Below the pieces are notes generated by a model. It had not been told where the DNA came from. It made no database searches and saw only the letters and a program-made list of their open reading frames with translations. Positions 12,801 through 26,700 of a DNA stretch of 64,000 bases are shown here, piece by piece. The DNA comes from Cloeon dipterum (Eukaryota > Arthropoda > Insecta > Ephemeroptera > Baetidae): positions 32,447,681 to 32,511,680 of the forward strand of contig NC_088786.1 of the NCBI RefSeq assembly GCF_949628265.1. Reading direction: 5' to 3'. The position numbers were made by a program, and so were the translations under genes. Within the stretch, counting starts at the first letter, position 1, and each line of letters begins with the position of its first letter.

Positions 12801-14787
12801 TGCGAGGCTCGAGCGCAGAACAAACAGAGAGCAGAGGCGGCCGCGGTAGTTGCAAATTGTTTTGTGCGGAGATATGCAAATTTCCTCGCTCCGGTGCACC
12901 CTCGACGCCAACAAACTCGCACTGCTGCACCAACCAGCTTGATAAATATTTGCCAGGACTCTCAATTGCGATTCTAGAGAGATAAAAAGTCGGATAATTA
13001 ACAGCCTGGCGCAACTTTCGGGCAATTTGACTCTCAACAAGCGGCGCCAAATTGAATAAAAGCCGGTTCGTGTCGCGTAATCTAATTTTTCATTCGGCCA
13101 GATTGCTCGGCGGGCGAGCGGGCGGGCGGGCGGCAGAGTCGACGTGTCACTGAAAATTAAGCCACCGCCGCTGCCTGGCTGGCCGGCCGGCCGGCAAACG
13201 CAATTACTCGCGGCCGGAGCGGCCAACCAGCCGCCGGCACGTTTCAGATAAAAAGCAAAACACGGAGAGTGCTGCTATCACCCGGCCCCGGCACTTCTGT
13301 ACCGTGAATTTCAATCAAGTCATTTGCTCGTCGCCGACAATGACAAGCCACGTGTGCAAATGCCCGCTGAGCAGACATCTCGTCAACTTATTCACTCCGA
13401 AATCGAGCGGGCCTCGTTGTTCCTGCTGCAAAGCTCATAGGAGCATGTTGTCATTGACGCGGCGTCAATTTCAATCGGGCCCGTGACTCGACGTTCGCTC
13501 CGGGTCCAATCAATCATGCGCACCGCGCGCGATTGCCGCAATTCGGATTCAATATTTTTTTTATTGTTTCACGCGGCAGCTAAACGATTTTGCTTGTTCG
13601 CTTTCCGGGGCGGTGATCTCATTATTCTCCAGTCGCATTTCCCACAGCGGTTTCGCGGATTGTCTGTCGCCCGCGATTACCATTGCCCATTGCGAGTGGT
13701 GACTAATAAAGAACCGGACAAAAAACCTGTCCCGTGCAGGCTAAAAATATCAAAAATACGCATGAGCATATACACAAGCCGACCGGTTCTCGTCGAGCGT
13801 GCAAGTGGAGGTGCGTGGTGGGAAAAGTTTTCTCATTTCGCGAGGCATGATCAAACCCATTCGCCGTACGAGCCAAGCGCCGAGACCAAAGTTCGGCGAT
13901 AACGACTTCCAGTTTGGTTATTTAAAGGGCATAGAAGGAGAAAAGGCTGCGAGTAATTTACAAATTGCTGATGACGTAGAGTTGAAACAAAGTTTGATGC
14001 AAAAATAGCAAATTTCGATCCAACCATTTTTTTTCATTTTTAGATGTTAACAAAAGGAAAATAAATAATGATGGAGTGTGATATTTATCCAAATAATTTT
14101 ACTATCAAAATAAGTAAGGTAATGAAGGGGATAACATATCAATTAAATTGATCAATCATTGGTTTCTATTGCAATTTCGGACTGCTGGTCATCATACAAG
14201 TGGATAAATCCATTATTAAAATATTTCAAGTTGACTTAATATTTTTACTAAAAGAAAACGCACACATGTTGCAAAAATAAATTTTAGCTGCTGAAAGAAA
14301 ATTTATTTTGACGCAGCTGTTTAGGATTTCAACCATGACGTCAGAACAATGGCATTCTATCACCGCAGCAACTGTTATATACTTAGAGCTCAATTAAATT
14401 ATGTATCCCGTCGGTATCAACATTAAACGATTAAAATGGCATGATTTCCTGCGAGCCTCAATTTTTGATCGCACGTGCTCGGCGAGAAAAGCAAGCGCAG
14501 AACGAGAGGACAAAATATATACTGACCGGTTCCTCGGCGTGTCCGTTGTGGGGCGTGGTGCCGTTCGGCGCTTTGTTCTCGTCGTTGTCGATGATCTTCT
14601 CGACCTTTCCGACCAGCTCGGTGCCATCGTCGGCCACCTTGCCGTTCTCGACGGCCACCTCACCCTTCTTTGGCGTGGCTGTGATGTCCACGGACCGTTT
14701 GCTCTGTCCCATACCCATGGTTGATGCTGCTGCTACTCGTTCACACGAATCTCAAGTAGGAATCTCTGTCTGGCGACCACGCTCGCT
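886..14787 (-). CDS. Akap200: Akap200-like A-kinase anchoring / MARCKS-like protein (3' end outside window)
   Basis: Insect Akap200 is a membrane- and actin-associated scaffold that binds the PKA RII subunit and carries a MARCKS-type effector domain. Exons in transcript order: 14787-14527 (ATG at 14718), 11789-11553, 2975-2898, 2710-2642, 1627-1313, 1068-886. The gene continues left of base 886, so the RII-binding C-terminus is not visible. The first 358 residues are encoded here. Residues 1-9 read MGMGQSKRS, with Gly2, Ser6 and Lys7 fitting an N-myristoylation signal. Residues 116-134 form the effector domain: six lysines, then FSFRSISFSRK with Ser123/126/128/130, the expected PKC and calmodulin site. 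The rest is a Glu/Ala/Pro-rich, presumably disordered tail. Every junction is phase 0 and every internal coding exon is a multiple of three. Reading past the donor at 1312 gives a stop after VGKN, so intron retention would end the protein there. Family assignment is confident; exon usage is inferred. Confidence 0.85.
2141..2370 (+). repeat. Dispersed repeat, copy 1
   Basis: This stretch of about 230 bp closely matches 5107-5327 in the same orientation, with a few substitutions and small indels. Shared blocks include the AGCCAGACGCGTAGCAAAAA core and the segment through the CGAATCGCC motif. It lies in the Akap200 intron between the exons ending at 2642 and starting at 1627. No terminal inverted repeats or coding capacity are evident. 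Confidence 0.8.
3259..3282 (-). CDS. Akap200: Alternative first coding exon of the Akap200-like gene (MSDEVVQQ)
   Basis: An ATG at 3282 opens an eight-codon exon, MSDEVVQQ, ending at a phase-0 GT (donor GTTCGA, weak). Splicing to the phase-0 acceptor at 2975 gives MSDEVVQQ followed by ATQEETAAA, so the frame is kept. The exon lies about 137 nt downstream of the initiator-like site of a TATA promoter. The product would lack both the myristoylation signal and the MARCKS-type effector domain, leaving only the acidic tail. This is inferred from promoter spacing and frame; the weak donor is the main doubt. Confidence 0.55.
3415..3450 (-). promoter_or_regulatory. TATA box plus initiator: internal Akap200 promoter
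   Basis: On the minus strand TATAAAA occupies 3450-3444. A TCAATTC initiator match (YYANWYY) sits at 3421-3415, with its A at 3419, 31 bp downstream of the first T of the TATA box, which is the usual spacing. The short coding exon MSDEVVQQ follows. Confidence 0.6.
5107..5327 (+). repeat. Dispersed repeat, copy 2
   Basis: Second copy of the element at 2141-2370, same orientation, about 3 kb away, inside the large Akap200 intron. The two copies are roughly 85-90% alike by eye. Either a local duplication or two insertions of one short element would fit. Confidence 0.8.
11012..11025. promoter_or_regulatory. RFX X-box-like palindrome
   Basis: GTTGCCATGGCGAC matches the palindromic X-box GTTGCCATGGCAAC at all but one base. 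It lies within a CpG-rich patch in the Akap200 intron. RFX factors bind such sites upstream of ciliary and sensory-neuron genes. Function here is untested. Confidence 0.35.
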
Positions 14788-17700
14788 CTGCAACACAACA
14801 AAAAGAAAATTGGTTAATCGACCAACAATAAGATGAGCGGATGCGTCAACAAGGCGGGTGGAAAGAGCCCATGTAAGACGATCGTCGCAACTGACGAGAG
14901 ACTTTATACATATTTCTATCGCGGCAGTTCGATTTCGAATCTATGCAACCTGTGCAGCACATGTGTGCAGAAATAGCCTAACCGCTTTATTGATCTGTAG
15001 CCTGATCAGTAAAAAAAATATTAAATACACCTGTTACCAAAGTTTTTCAAAGAATAGAAAGACGTCCGACTTTAGTGCAACTACTTAAAAAAAATTAATG
15101 ACCAAGAAGAAGATAAATAGAACAAACTTTTCCTCGTTGTTGGTCAAATGTTAGATTTATTCATTTCCGGGATGAATAAATAATCTTGGATATAAATAAA
15201 ACCGACATAAAACCAACTAGATGAGTCACTTTAATTTTATCCTCAGTATCATTCTTGAGTTAAAATACGTCATTAGAATTAATATATAAAAGTACCAAAA
15301 TTAAAAAAAATTGCTGACCCACAAAGCAAGCTGATTATCAAAGGTCGAAAAATAAACCAGCACTGTTGTGCCCCGACACAATTTATCGCATTTTATCGTA
15401 TGTCGTATGCTTCCCCCATTTCATTCCGCGTTGAGCTCGCTCGCCAAGACTTTTATTTGAAAAAGCAGGTGTTTTTTTCTAGTTGCAACACGCCTGGGTC
15501 GGATTACAGCGGAGGAAAATGCGCTCATAGCCGAGGGACAAAAATATTGAGCAGGCGTTAGTACTAAGGAAATTCACGATAGGCGCGTTGGATAATGTCG
15601 GCGAGACGGCGATCATTATAGATAGTTGTCTAGTCAAGTGGCAAGATGGCGCGGTCGATTGCAAAGGCAATAATAATAGTTCTTTGTTTCTTCGATTGTA
15701 CATAGAAGAAGTGCAGAAATATTGGTCGAGGGCGTCGCCGCCGCTGTTTGCTTTTCGCCCCGAATGCATCAGAAAAAACAATCCTTTTTCCGCCGCTGTC
15801 GGCACGTCTTTGTGTTTTTATTGAGAGTGCAGGCACACCCTGCAGCGCGCGCTCTAGCCCGCCGACCGGAAATTTGTCAAGATTTTGTGTGCAATTCATT
15901 TGTTCGCCGAAGAACAATAAAATAATTACCGGCGCGGACAATTGTGCGTAATTGCGACGCGGAGAAGAGAGGGGGAGCCGGCCGGTGACGGAGAGTGCAT
16001 TTATTTGAGTGTTGTTTACAGTTAGGCTGCGAGAAGCGAAGCGCGGGAAGACCGATTTGGAGCAACTCCTATGCACATTTCTTCCCATTCGTGGAATGCA
16101 TTCAAACAAGAGTTTCGTGCAAAAATATTAATATTGATAAAAATTATGTATATTCTGTTTCCAGAATGCTTTTAAGACAATGGGATCAGAACTCATTTAC
16201 ATTTTAACCTCGTTCTTATCGTGAAATGACGTTTTGATCCTTTGCAGGTGCCCGTTTCATTTTGTGTGATTTAATTTTATCTCTATTTGGCATTAATAAT
16301 TTAATTAGAAATTCGATTGCTGAATATAAAAAATATTTGTGAAAAAGAATCGCTTTCCTCGCCTTTAGCGTCTTTTGAAAAAAACTTTCGCCGAAACGAA
16401 AAGCTGCAGCGAAATGGAAGCCATAAATCGCGGCTGCAATTTCCGCCTGCCGCGCTCGTTAAAATGCAAATTTCGAGCGCCGCACGCCGTTTTTCCTTTT
16501 TAACGCACGCACATTTTCGCCAGCACAAACGGGGAAAAGTAGTCTGCGATTGGCATTCGTGAGTCCGTTCGGGTGCGATACGCATCGCCTCACGTTGGCT
16601 GAACGCGCTGGAATGTCCAGCCACCGACCTTTTGACACTTGTCGCGCCGACACCGATATCATCGATCAAAACCATTTGAGGAATGCCTAACTGTTCCCAT
16701 TTTATTGGCATTCTCGCGACACCCGATTAAAATTATTGCTCGCGGAGGGGACTTTCAATGACCCTAGGCAAATGAGACCGTTTCTAAAGATCCAACTCGA
16801 GCCAAAGTCATTCAAGTTGTAATTGTTTGTTATAGTTCGAAGAAAATTCCACATTCATGTCGCTCGAGCTATAATTCATATTTTTTCATTTCTAATAAAA
16901 AATTAAAATGATCTTTACGTCTCATACCAGCAGATCTCGATCCCCAACACATTTGACCGCTTCTCATTTTCACTTTCCAGCTGATTCAGCGTAAACCTCA
17001 CAAATTATTATTTTCGGGTGCCGACGTAATTGAGCCCGAGGAGTGGCAGACGACGGATCGTCGTTAAAATCGACGCGCTTTTTGTGCTTGGAAAGCAGCA
17101 GTGACCTTCTAAAACTGAAATCGAGCCGAGTCTTTCGAAAGTAGCAACCGCAGCATTTGATATTCCACAGTCAAGAAGGCCCAAAAAAACTTGCTGCTCA
17201 CCATTTCGATTTTTCCACACCATCAGCTCGGTGGACAAAGTGGCGCCAATTCCCATTGAATGGCTAAATAATATTGCCTTGATCAAATATTTCTCACCGC
17301 AAATTTATTCAAACTCGCGTGGCAGTAAAACAAGTTTTTTTTACTTTGTTTTCTGCGCTTAAACGCTTCAATATGTCAAGTGAACGCGATTGAAGAATAA
17401 TAATTATTGTGTTCTTGGCAGACGGACATTTCTCGACTTGGCATTCTTGGCGCGCATCAGTTGCGAAAACGGCCCGTGGCGCTCGTCGGCCCGTCCGTCC
17501 ATTCGCCTAATGAAATCTTCATTTCTTTTTTTTCAGGAGGCCTAAGGAGTTACACAGTTGTCGGCTTGATGCTGCTCTGCCAGCCGCGAGCACCACGTGA
17601 CGTGTTTGTTTATTTGCTCATTTTTAAAGGGCTATCCATCCGACTAACGAATAGAGCAAGCAGCCGAATTCCGACGCCCATTGAGAAATCAACCTGTGCC

Positions 17701-20700
17701 TTGTCGAGAGGGAAAGCAAGTGCACACACATGGAATCAAATAATCTTTCAGCAATATTTGGTAAAAAAAAATATTTCCCATGATGAGTAAGTTGTCTGTG
17801 CTTCAGCTGAAATTCGAGCTTTTTCAAGTTTGCAATAATTTAGGCGTTAGAAAACCTGTTTGAGTGCACGTTCAATGACTTTTCACCGACTTTCCGGCTG
17901 ATTAGCCCTCGTTCTTTTTACAGTGGGGCGACGGCCCTGGGTTTGGCCTACTGGAGGCTGATTTTCCAGCGGTTGGCTCGTCCGCCGCTTCTTGTGTTTC
18001 ACGTGTGTCGTTTTCTAGTACACCGGGGCGGGTGCATCGCATGTTGCCCGGCTGCATTCTTACTTTTTACGACGGACACACGTTGCTGCGGCTTATTACC
18101 GGCTGCCGGTGCCGCCATGTTTATTATGAAAGTGGCGCCGCGCCCAACCGACCGGTGAAAAATCGGGCCCAGCAAAACAAACCTGCCTACTTTCCAACGC
18201 AAACCACAAAATTTCGTGCAGAGAGAGAAATGGAGAAAATCAAATACAAAATAGCTCCCGTCGAGGAATTTGTTGGGAAGAGGGAGAAAGAAAGGGCAAA
18301 CAAACGCGGTGCACATGTCACGTTTCGGTGGCTGGCTGGCTGCTGGGCTACGCTCCTTTGTTTCATCAGCAGCGGCGGAGGAGGAATGGAGCAGGCAAAT
18401 CGGCTCTCCAAAGATTTATTGCCGCTCAGTAAACAAATCAATCGCGGGCTTGTGTTACAAAACGGGCGTCCAACTTGTCAGCATTTTGAACAGGAGGAAG
18501 TCGTGATACGTAAGTCCCGGCTCCGACTCTGAAAACGAACAAACCATGGGAGGTTCGACTCGAAATGTCAGAAAACATAATTACAAATAATAGTCGACGG
18601 CGCGGGGAACGCGAAAGTAACCGTAAAAGAGAGGCTAGATGAGCTTTAATTGTCCAACTCTCGCTCGCTGCAGGACCTGCTTCTGTTTAACAATTTACGG
18701 CGATGCGTTTTGACGTTGATTCCTGTTTTCAAAACAAAAGTGTCGCGCGCAGCTCGTATTCATGATTTCGAGTGCGAGTGCACGAGCGAGTCGAGTAATG
18801 GGACCATAAAAGTGTGATTAATTCTTGGAAATCGAAGCTGCGTCGAGCGTGACAGGAAGCTGAAAAAGTTCATGCAGCGGCTTTTCCAGTTCAAAATTCG
18901 TTTCGATGCTAACGGCTCTCGGAGCGAGCGGCCGAGCTGAAAGCAAAAACACAAATTGTAATCTGCTAGCTACTTGGCGGTGCCGGCGACCAGCCAGTTA
19001 AAGAACAACTCGTTCGCTCTCATTATGACATCAATCACTCGGCAAATCAGCCATAAATTATTCCGATCCCCTCTCCATCGGCGAATAAACGTTTGGTTAA
19101 CTCTGTTGCTGGTCACGACAGAAGAGCGAGACTTGAATACTAGCTGAAGGGCTTAACAGCTCATTTGGCACACTAATTAATTTTTACGATGATTCCCATT
19201 TTCAACGCATACACACTTAAATTCTAAAACATTTTAAATATTTATTATTTCCAAACGGTTTTTTCAAGCGTCTGTTGATCGCCTTTCCGCGTGTCCGTGT
19301 TTATTTACATATTCGTAAACGAGTGACCAGTGAAGGAGAAATGGAGCCGCGTGGGGCTTCGGAGAGGGCATCGGCGCTGTGAAAAGTGCAAGCTGAGAGT
19401 GACACCTCCTTCATCTCATCTCGTTCTCGCGCCTGTTCGCCACACTGGCTGCGTGTGTTCAGTGCGGTTGATACCAATCTCTGCAGCAGACGGCAACGAA
19501 GCTCGCGTCTCTGCTTATCATCATCTAAATTGAGCCTCCCTGGGCAGCGCGATCGCACCTCGCAGGCTAAAAGCGGCCACTCTCCAAACAAACACCACTT
19601 TCAGCGGTTGCAACCAACGTCCCATTTGTTGACCGAGGCGTTCGGAAAAATAAATAACGAGAAAAACGAGGAAAATAAAACGTTATCTTTGTTTGCCTGC
19701 GGCATCGGCGGTGACAGATTCAAAATTCCTCTTTTCTAATGATAAAATATATCTGTGCCAGACTTGAGTTGATAAGCATCTCTGGTAATCTTTTAATTTC
19801 CACGGGTGACGCCCAAAGCTAGAGATATGAACGCCCGCAAGCCACTGTTGTCATTGTATGAATATCTGCAAGCTGCACATGCACTCGAAAACCCGTTTTG
19901 CGTCGCTTTGAAGAGCGAAAATGACGTTTCCGCCAAGGTCGCAAGAAGTGCTTTCCTTTTGTCGTCCAACTCGCAGCACATTTTACAGTCTAATTGCCTT
20001 TTTGTTTAGTTTGTTGTTGCACACGTTGTGTGTAGTTAGTTGCCAGGTGAAACGACAAAGAAGCTCCCTCGCTCAGAGCAGAGAGGACCGGCGCGGAAAA
20101 TGTCGGCGTTAACCAGAGCGTAAAGACATCGGCAGTTTTATTTACTGGCCCATGCTTTAATTCACTTCAACAAAACAAGTAATTTTTATCTATAACTGGC
20201 GAATTGACAAACGTATTTTAATTTTTCCCTTTAGTGCTGTTTGAATCTACAAAACAATTAAAAAAAACTCCAATAAGAGAATAAATCCATAATTTAGAAT
20301 GCTTGAAAGAGCTGTTGAACGTCTCTCGCGTAGACCGTTGGCTGCGGCGGCGAAAGAGCGAAAAATGCTGTTTGCATGAGTCACTGTTGGCTGCTGCTGC
20401 TGCTGTGGTACAAAGGGCCCCGTGGTCGGTCGGCCGATTCTTGCTGCCCAGCAGGCCGGCCGGCATAATCATCATCAGTTGAGAGCGGGGGCATTAATCT
20501 CGCGTGCACCGAGCCGCCAACGAGGGCAGCAGCCAGGACGGCAAAACAAATTTCACGCGCGCGAAAAAACCGGCGTGCAGATTGAAAACTCCGTCATGTG
20601 TTGCGAGCGAGCGAGCGAGCTAGCGAAGGAAAGAACCAAGAAAGTGACGCTTGTTTATTTATTTTCACGCCGTCGATTCTGCACACATCGCTAGCGGCGC

Positions 20701-23700
20701 TCAAGCGAGCCCAATTGGTTTAATTTGCACGTTAATGGCGCTTTTTCGCCGAATGCGCGTCTCCAGTTTAATCGAGGATGTCGAGAAATCGGATTTTTAG
20801 TTTATTCAAAGTTACGTGGAAATCTCAAGCACACCCATTTAATTTTTCTACGTTAATGCAAGCGCATGTCATTGTTTCAATTGCGGCTGCTGGCTAAGTT
20901 GACAACCTCGTGACTTTGAGATTTGGAAAAGATACAAAGCGGACCTTGAGTGCGAAAATTCCCACGTGCAGTTGCATGAACGTCGCGGCGAATGGCAGTT
21001 GGTTGGTTCGTTCGTTGCTGGGCTCGCTAACTACCCTGGGCTCTTTTCTCCTTCTCCGCCAGAGTGCCCTGGCTGGCTACAAGGTCGAAATCGCGCGCGT
21101 CGATGGGAGAGGTAAGAGGCAGGCAAGCTAGAAAACGCGCTGCTCGCTGTGATCAACGCGCGGCCACGGCCGAAATCGTTGGTCGGCGCTGGGACCCGGC
21201 AGCCCGCTTCTCTTGTCGCAAAGCACAGCACAGGCAGGTGCTCCGCTCCTTTTCACTTTGCACGCGCTGCCGGGAATTTCGGAAAGAAGCAGAATCAAAT
21301 GATTTTAGTTCGAGCGGAGATTCAGCCTTGGTCTATCTCCGTTTCCCCGATGTTTAGCACGAATCCCGACTGTTAACCGCGTGAGCTCGCTATTACCATT
21401 ATTGTTTTATGGGGCTGCGCTCTAGGCACGAGAATTTCCTCACGTGTGCGTGAATTATCTGCCGTTTGTTTTCATCCGCTGTCTATGAAATGCGCAGCAG
21501 GCCAGCAGAGGATAGGAAATATCTGCGGCGAGTACTTTTCAACGATTTACAGCATAAATACAAAAACAAGAAACGACATTGGAAGAACTATTTATTTTTG
21601 TTTGTAGAGGCTGGCAGTGTTGGCCGATAATTGAAGGGAAGCTGATAAAAGAATTTCCGTTTTAATATAAAGAGCGACGAATTATTTTTTCCGTGTTCAG
21701 TCGCTTAAGACTTAAGAGACCAGGTTTATTTACATTTTTATCGAGTGCCTCCTTGTGATCCTTTGATGATGCTCACGCCAATCAAGTGGTACTTTTCCAC
21801 CACCCGAGCTGGCTGATTCCTCGTTTGTTTGCCGAGATAAGAAGCAACTTATGTATGTGTGTGAGTGAGTGAGAGAGAGAATTGGAATCGAACGGTAGCG
21901 GGAGGGAAGACACGAGCAAGCAAGCAACAATCGCGTTCGTTGTTCCTATATGGAGGACGCGGGGCAAATTGTGCATTAAGAGTCACGCCGACCGATATAT
22001 CACGGCAAAATATAAACACACTCACACACAATGCACCTATCAAAGCACAATAAAAACTAAACAAAACACGTAACCGTCGCGTTCTCGGAAACAAACTGGG
22101 TTTCGCGCGAAGCACGGAGCTTTCAGTAAAAAATTGAGAAAATAAGTTCCTCCTTGAAGCGGCCTTGGGTGCCGAGCTGCGAGCTGGTCAGCGCGCGACT
22201 TGTTTTTAATGCTGGACATTTGCACACAAAACGGGCACCCGTGAGATAAATCAAGATTTTCGCCGGCCCTCTCAGCATGTTGAGACGCAAATTTATAGCG
22301 CCTGGCTGGAGGCTCGGCGTAAAGTAAACTCGCCTTGTTTAAAGCACTCTCTGCGGCTCCACTCGCTCGCTCGCGGAATAATTGCAAAAACAACAGCTTC
22401 CTGTTCCCTTCCGCCTGGCCGGCCGGCTCGTCGTGTGCTATTCCTCCCTCCCCCGCCCGACTCGACGCCGGTGCGTTCGTGATTATCCACCATCAAAGGG
22501 GTAATTATTAAAGGTCCGCCCGCGCGCGCAGCCTTCTAACCCAGAGAAGCCGCAGAGAGAATTGGCCAGCCGGCGCGAATTTCCACCGAGGGTTTATTAT
22601 TTTCAGAGGAAGGATGTGCGCTCTATTGCGCGCCGCGTCCAAAGTGCTGCCTGCGCGATGACTCTCTGGAAATGTTTGGAGGAGTCTCGAACCCAAATCA
22701 AACAGTGGAGGGTGTGCGTCGAGATGGGAGATACTCCCTGACCTTTAATCCGCCAGAATCACACACAATGGACCACCTCAACGAGCCTTCGTTTCCGATT
22801 TGTGTTTCTCAACAGACAAAAGGGCTAGCGTGCATAACAATGTTTGTAATCCGACTCCGTTCTGGCTCGCTGTGCCGTGAGAAACTTGGTCTTTTGAAGC
22901 CAACTTTGTAATGACTCCATTAAGAGAATATGCTATTGCGTCAATATGATACCGAGATCTTTTAGCAAAGATGTTCTTTAGCCAAGTTCCGGCTGCTATC
23001 CGTTCTATTACAGTTCAAGTCAGTTGGTACACGCCCAAACAAAATCACTTTCTGAAAGCAAGCTGCACACGTGAATTTTTCCAGCTGCACAAAATGATTA
23101 TACAACTGGCATCCGATAAATTCCCATTAAGCCACGGAATAAACGAGAAAAATTCCCAGAGTACTTACTAATATATGAGTAAAAGTCAACACTAGAGTAA
23201 TTCAAAGCAGAACTCACCTGAAACAAATCAAGAAAAGCTTTATGAGTTAAGTTTGTAAAGATTAATGGCAAAAATTAGCAATGACGTAATGCAGCAAATA
23301 TAAAGCAGCTATAATTAAGAGCAAGATGTTGACGCACTTGCAGCTCATGAGCTCCGCTTCGTGATATTAAATTTGAGATAATTTTCCAATTATCTCAGTG
23401 CTGTTAATTAGGTCATCGAACGATACGCGAGAATTTCTTAGAGCGGATTATGCAGCGCGCGGGGCGGAGAAGTTTGTTTTTCATCTCGCGCTGTTCGCAT
23501 AGCAGAGAGTTAACTTGCGGCTCATGTAAATCCAGACGATCGGTGAAAATAATAGCAGTTGCTGAAATTCAGTGCGGAGAATAAAGCCGCAAAGAGCGCG
23601 ATGGCGGCAGCGGCGGCGGCAGTGGCCACGGGATAAAAAGCGAACCTGGCAAACAGGGTTTGAATCCCGTCAAGGGCATTCGAGTTCACTCTCCTCTCCT

Positions 23701-26700
23701 CTCTTTACTCACTCACTCGCGAGCCACATCACACACACACACATACACAAAAGCTTCTGCTGCCTCGAGTTTTATTTTTTATCGGCAGGCAGGCGGGCAA
23801 GCAGGCAAAAAACGGCTCACGGGGATAAAATGTGAGAAAATCGAGTGCAACGCTGACTAATAATCACACACTGGCGGTTATTTAGTTTGTTACAAGAATC
23901 TCGTGCTCTGCTCCGCTCCGCTCCGCTCCGCGAGTGCAGTGCAGAGAAAGGGACGCTGGTGAATGCATTCGACGCTGCTTATCAGATGCCAGATAAAAAT
24001 ACTCGACGAGGAAGTTTTCAAAACGGCACACTTGGTGGGGGATAAAACGGTAATTGGCCAAAAAGCAGCTGCCGTGATTTTCCATCAGACAGATTTTATT
24101 TTTAGGGGTGCGATAAATCATAATTCGATCGGTGTGAAGTTTTGGATGAAAGCAAGCCATTCGTATTTAGATCATTTTCAAAGAACGTCTGGAAAAAAGA
24201 GTTGCCGAGCGAAGAATCGTGAGCAATTGAGACGAGGAAAAAATGAAACAAGAGCCCTTGTTGAGCGCGCAAATCTGATGCTCGGGCGTTCGATCCTCTC
24301 TCTTTCTGCTAGCAGCAGCAATTAGACGGAAAAAGCGCGCGAGCTGCCGCGAAAGGGCGGCCTTGAGTGGCCTGTTGCCGAAATTAGTTCCAGCCGCCAC
24401 CATTATTTTGATTGCAATTGCAAAAAGCGAGCGAGAGAACGTCTCTCGTTCGCTCCAGCCGCGTCTGTCCCTTCCTCCGTGTACGTATCTTGCGCCGCAT
24501 CACGATGCATCATCGCAGCCGCAGCAGAGCTGCTACGGCGATGCCACATCTGCGAAACGACGTGCGCGGGGGAGGAAATGCTGGGCAGATGTGCACATGA
24601 GAGAGAGAGAAAGAGTAGCAGTCGGTGCAGAGCCAAACCACCCCCCGCGGACCAGAGCGGTAGGAGTGCAACGCGCCTACAATGCCACACGCACGAAACA
24701 GCCTTTTTGCTGGAAATTTCTGACGGATCGAACGAATTGGAAATTTCACACATCGCTTTGAGTGTGTTTAGAAAGCAGACCCTCTCTACAGAGCGACTCT
24801 ATTCTTTTTTTAAAACTGAACAAAAATAAAAGGTTGGGGGTGGAGGGCTAAGAATCGAAACTTTGAGGGACCCTGTTTATGAAAGAAACTGACTTCCTGC
24901 TCTCAAAAAACTTCATCCTTTATTCCTCCGTCATAAAAGAACCCTATTTCATGGGGAAAACATGACTGACCCCAACTTTAGAGGACGTTATCATAAAAAA
25001 AATCTGGACAGTAATTTTCAACTTAAAAGAGACTGGCTGTTTTTTAAAATGATTTCCGTTTATCTGGAAATGAGCCAGTTATCCCTGGAAAGCTGCTTTT
25101 CGCGAACGAACAGAGCAAATTCCCGCTCTTGCGAGTGGAATATTAATAGCCCCATAATGAGGATCAGCAGGGATTTGAATTAATTTTCGCGGGCTTAGTA
25201 TAGAAGCAGAGCACGTGGCCCCGTGTTCCCTCCATCCCACCCTCTCGCTTTCACTCTCCCGTAATAAATGTAACATTACTGCCGTTCGCCTTTCAACTTT
25301 TATTTTTCAGCATACAAAACGATGCGCAGGGAAAACACATAAAAACGGTGATTCGGAAAGCAACGAAAATAGCCGACGGACCGAAAGGACGCATTCTGAA
25401 AGATCTATTCAAGTCATCAAGGTTTCCAGTCAGCTGCAATGCGCCACAGAAAATTGGACTCTGTTTAAAAAAGCCAATTTAATCTCGCCTCAAGCGAGAT
25501 TTGTGCTTTTCTTGGAACGATAAGCAATTAGCACGAGGAAAAAAATTAAATTAATTTCACAATCGCATTTGTACAGCGTAAAATCAACTAATTTTTTTGT
25601 CTACAAAGTGAAGCTATAATTAAATCATAAGGCGTTCCCATAGGGTCTATATGCTGACGAGCTGTAAATTTTTCAACAAAAATTATGCAGCAGCTTGTGT
25701 CGCGTGCACGCGTGTGATAAGCCAGCCGAGGGCGAGGGGGGCGAATTAAAACGTCACGGAAGGGGGTTGCAAGTGGAGAGTAATTAATAAGAGGCCGATA
25801 ACATTACACTGGCGACTCACCAGGGCTTTATACACTGCTCTTCGGAGAAATATAGTGACAATCGGGCGTCGTTATCAGTCACAAAGTTCAAGCCCCAACA
25901 ATAATCGTGTGTGTGTTGTTGGAGAGCGCGCGCACTCGGCAGGAAGCTGGCCGCCAGATACTGAATCGTTCCTGCAGCCTGACGTGCGTCGCATTTTAAC
26001 GGATATGTTTGGTCAAACGCGTTGACGACAATGCAAGTGCACCGCGGCCACAAGAAAGACGCGCGGAAAAATCACCAGATTCGCGCGATTAAGATCCACA
26101 CCCGTTTCAAGGAGTGGTCAAGCCGACAATCTAGCCCAGAATAGAATTGATGTCAGATTTCAACATTTCTTGAGGACTTCTTTAGAATTGTACGTACAAG
26201 CGGAAACAAGGAAAAAGATTTTTAATCGAAATGATAAACGCTCTTGATAGTGGCTCAATTTGCGGTATCTGCACGAGTGCGCAACACACGCTGCTTCCTC
26301 CGATTCAAAAACGCTGATGAATGCAAAAATTTGCAAGCTTGACTTTATCTCATTTTGAGGTTAACGATATTTGGGTGTGGTTGGAAGGAGTTAATTTGTG
26401 CCGCTTCACCTGATTGTGAGCTCGTCGTCTCTGAATGAGCGAAATTCAACCCCGGTCTGCGAGACTCGCAATTCGGCGATCGGGAAAAAAAGAGCGCAGG
26501 TGCTGAGTAGCCCCGGCCGGACCGGTTCGGCGGCAATTTTCCTGCGCCGCGAAACCCCACACCGTCCTCAGCACAGAGAGGCACAGGGCGTCGCACTATG
26601 CAAATACGTGCACCACTTCCGCGTGCGTTTCTTTCGCCAGCTTGCGTGTGCGGCCACGTGTTCGGCCGACATCTGGAAACGCACGACCCCTGCCATTGCA

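Noticed and set aside
13483-13902. Plus-strand open frame of 139 codons
   Set aside because: No domain, no signal peptide, no supporting splice or promoter pattern; inside the Akap200 intron between 14527 and 11789.
23658-23668. B-box-like GGTTTGAATCC
   Set aside because: Only three base pairs of T-stem form and no A box or cloverleaf precedes it.
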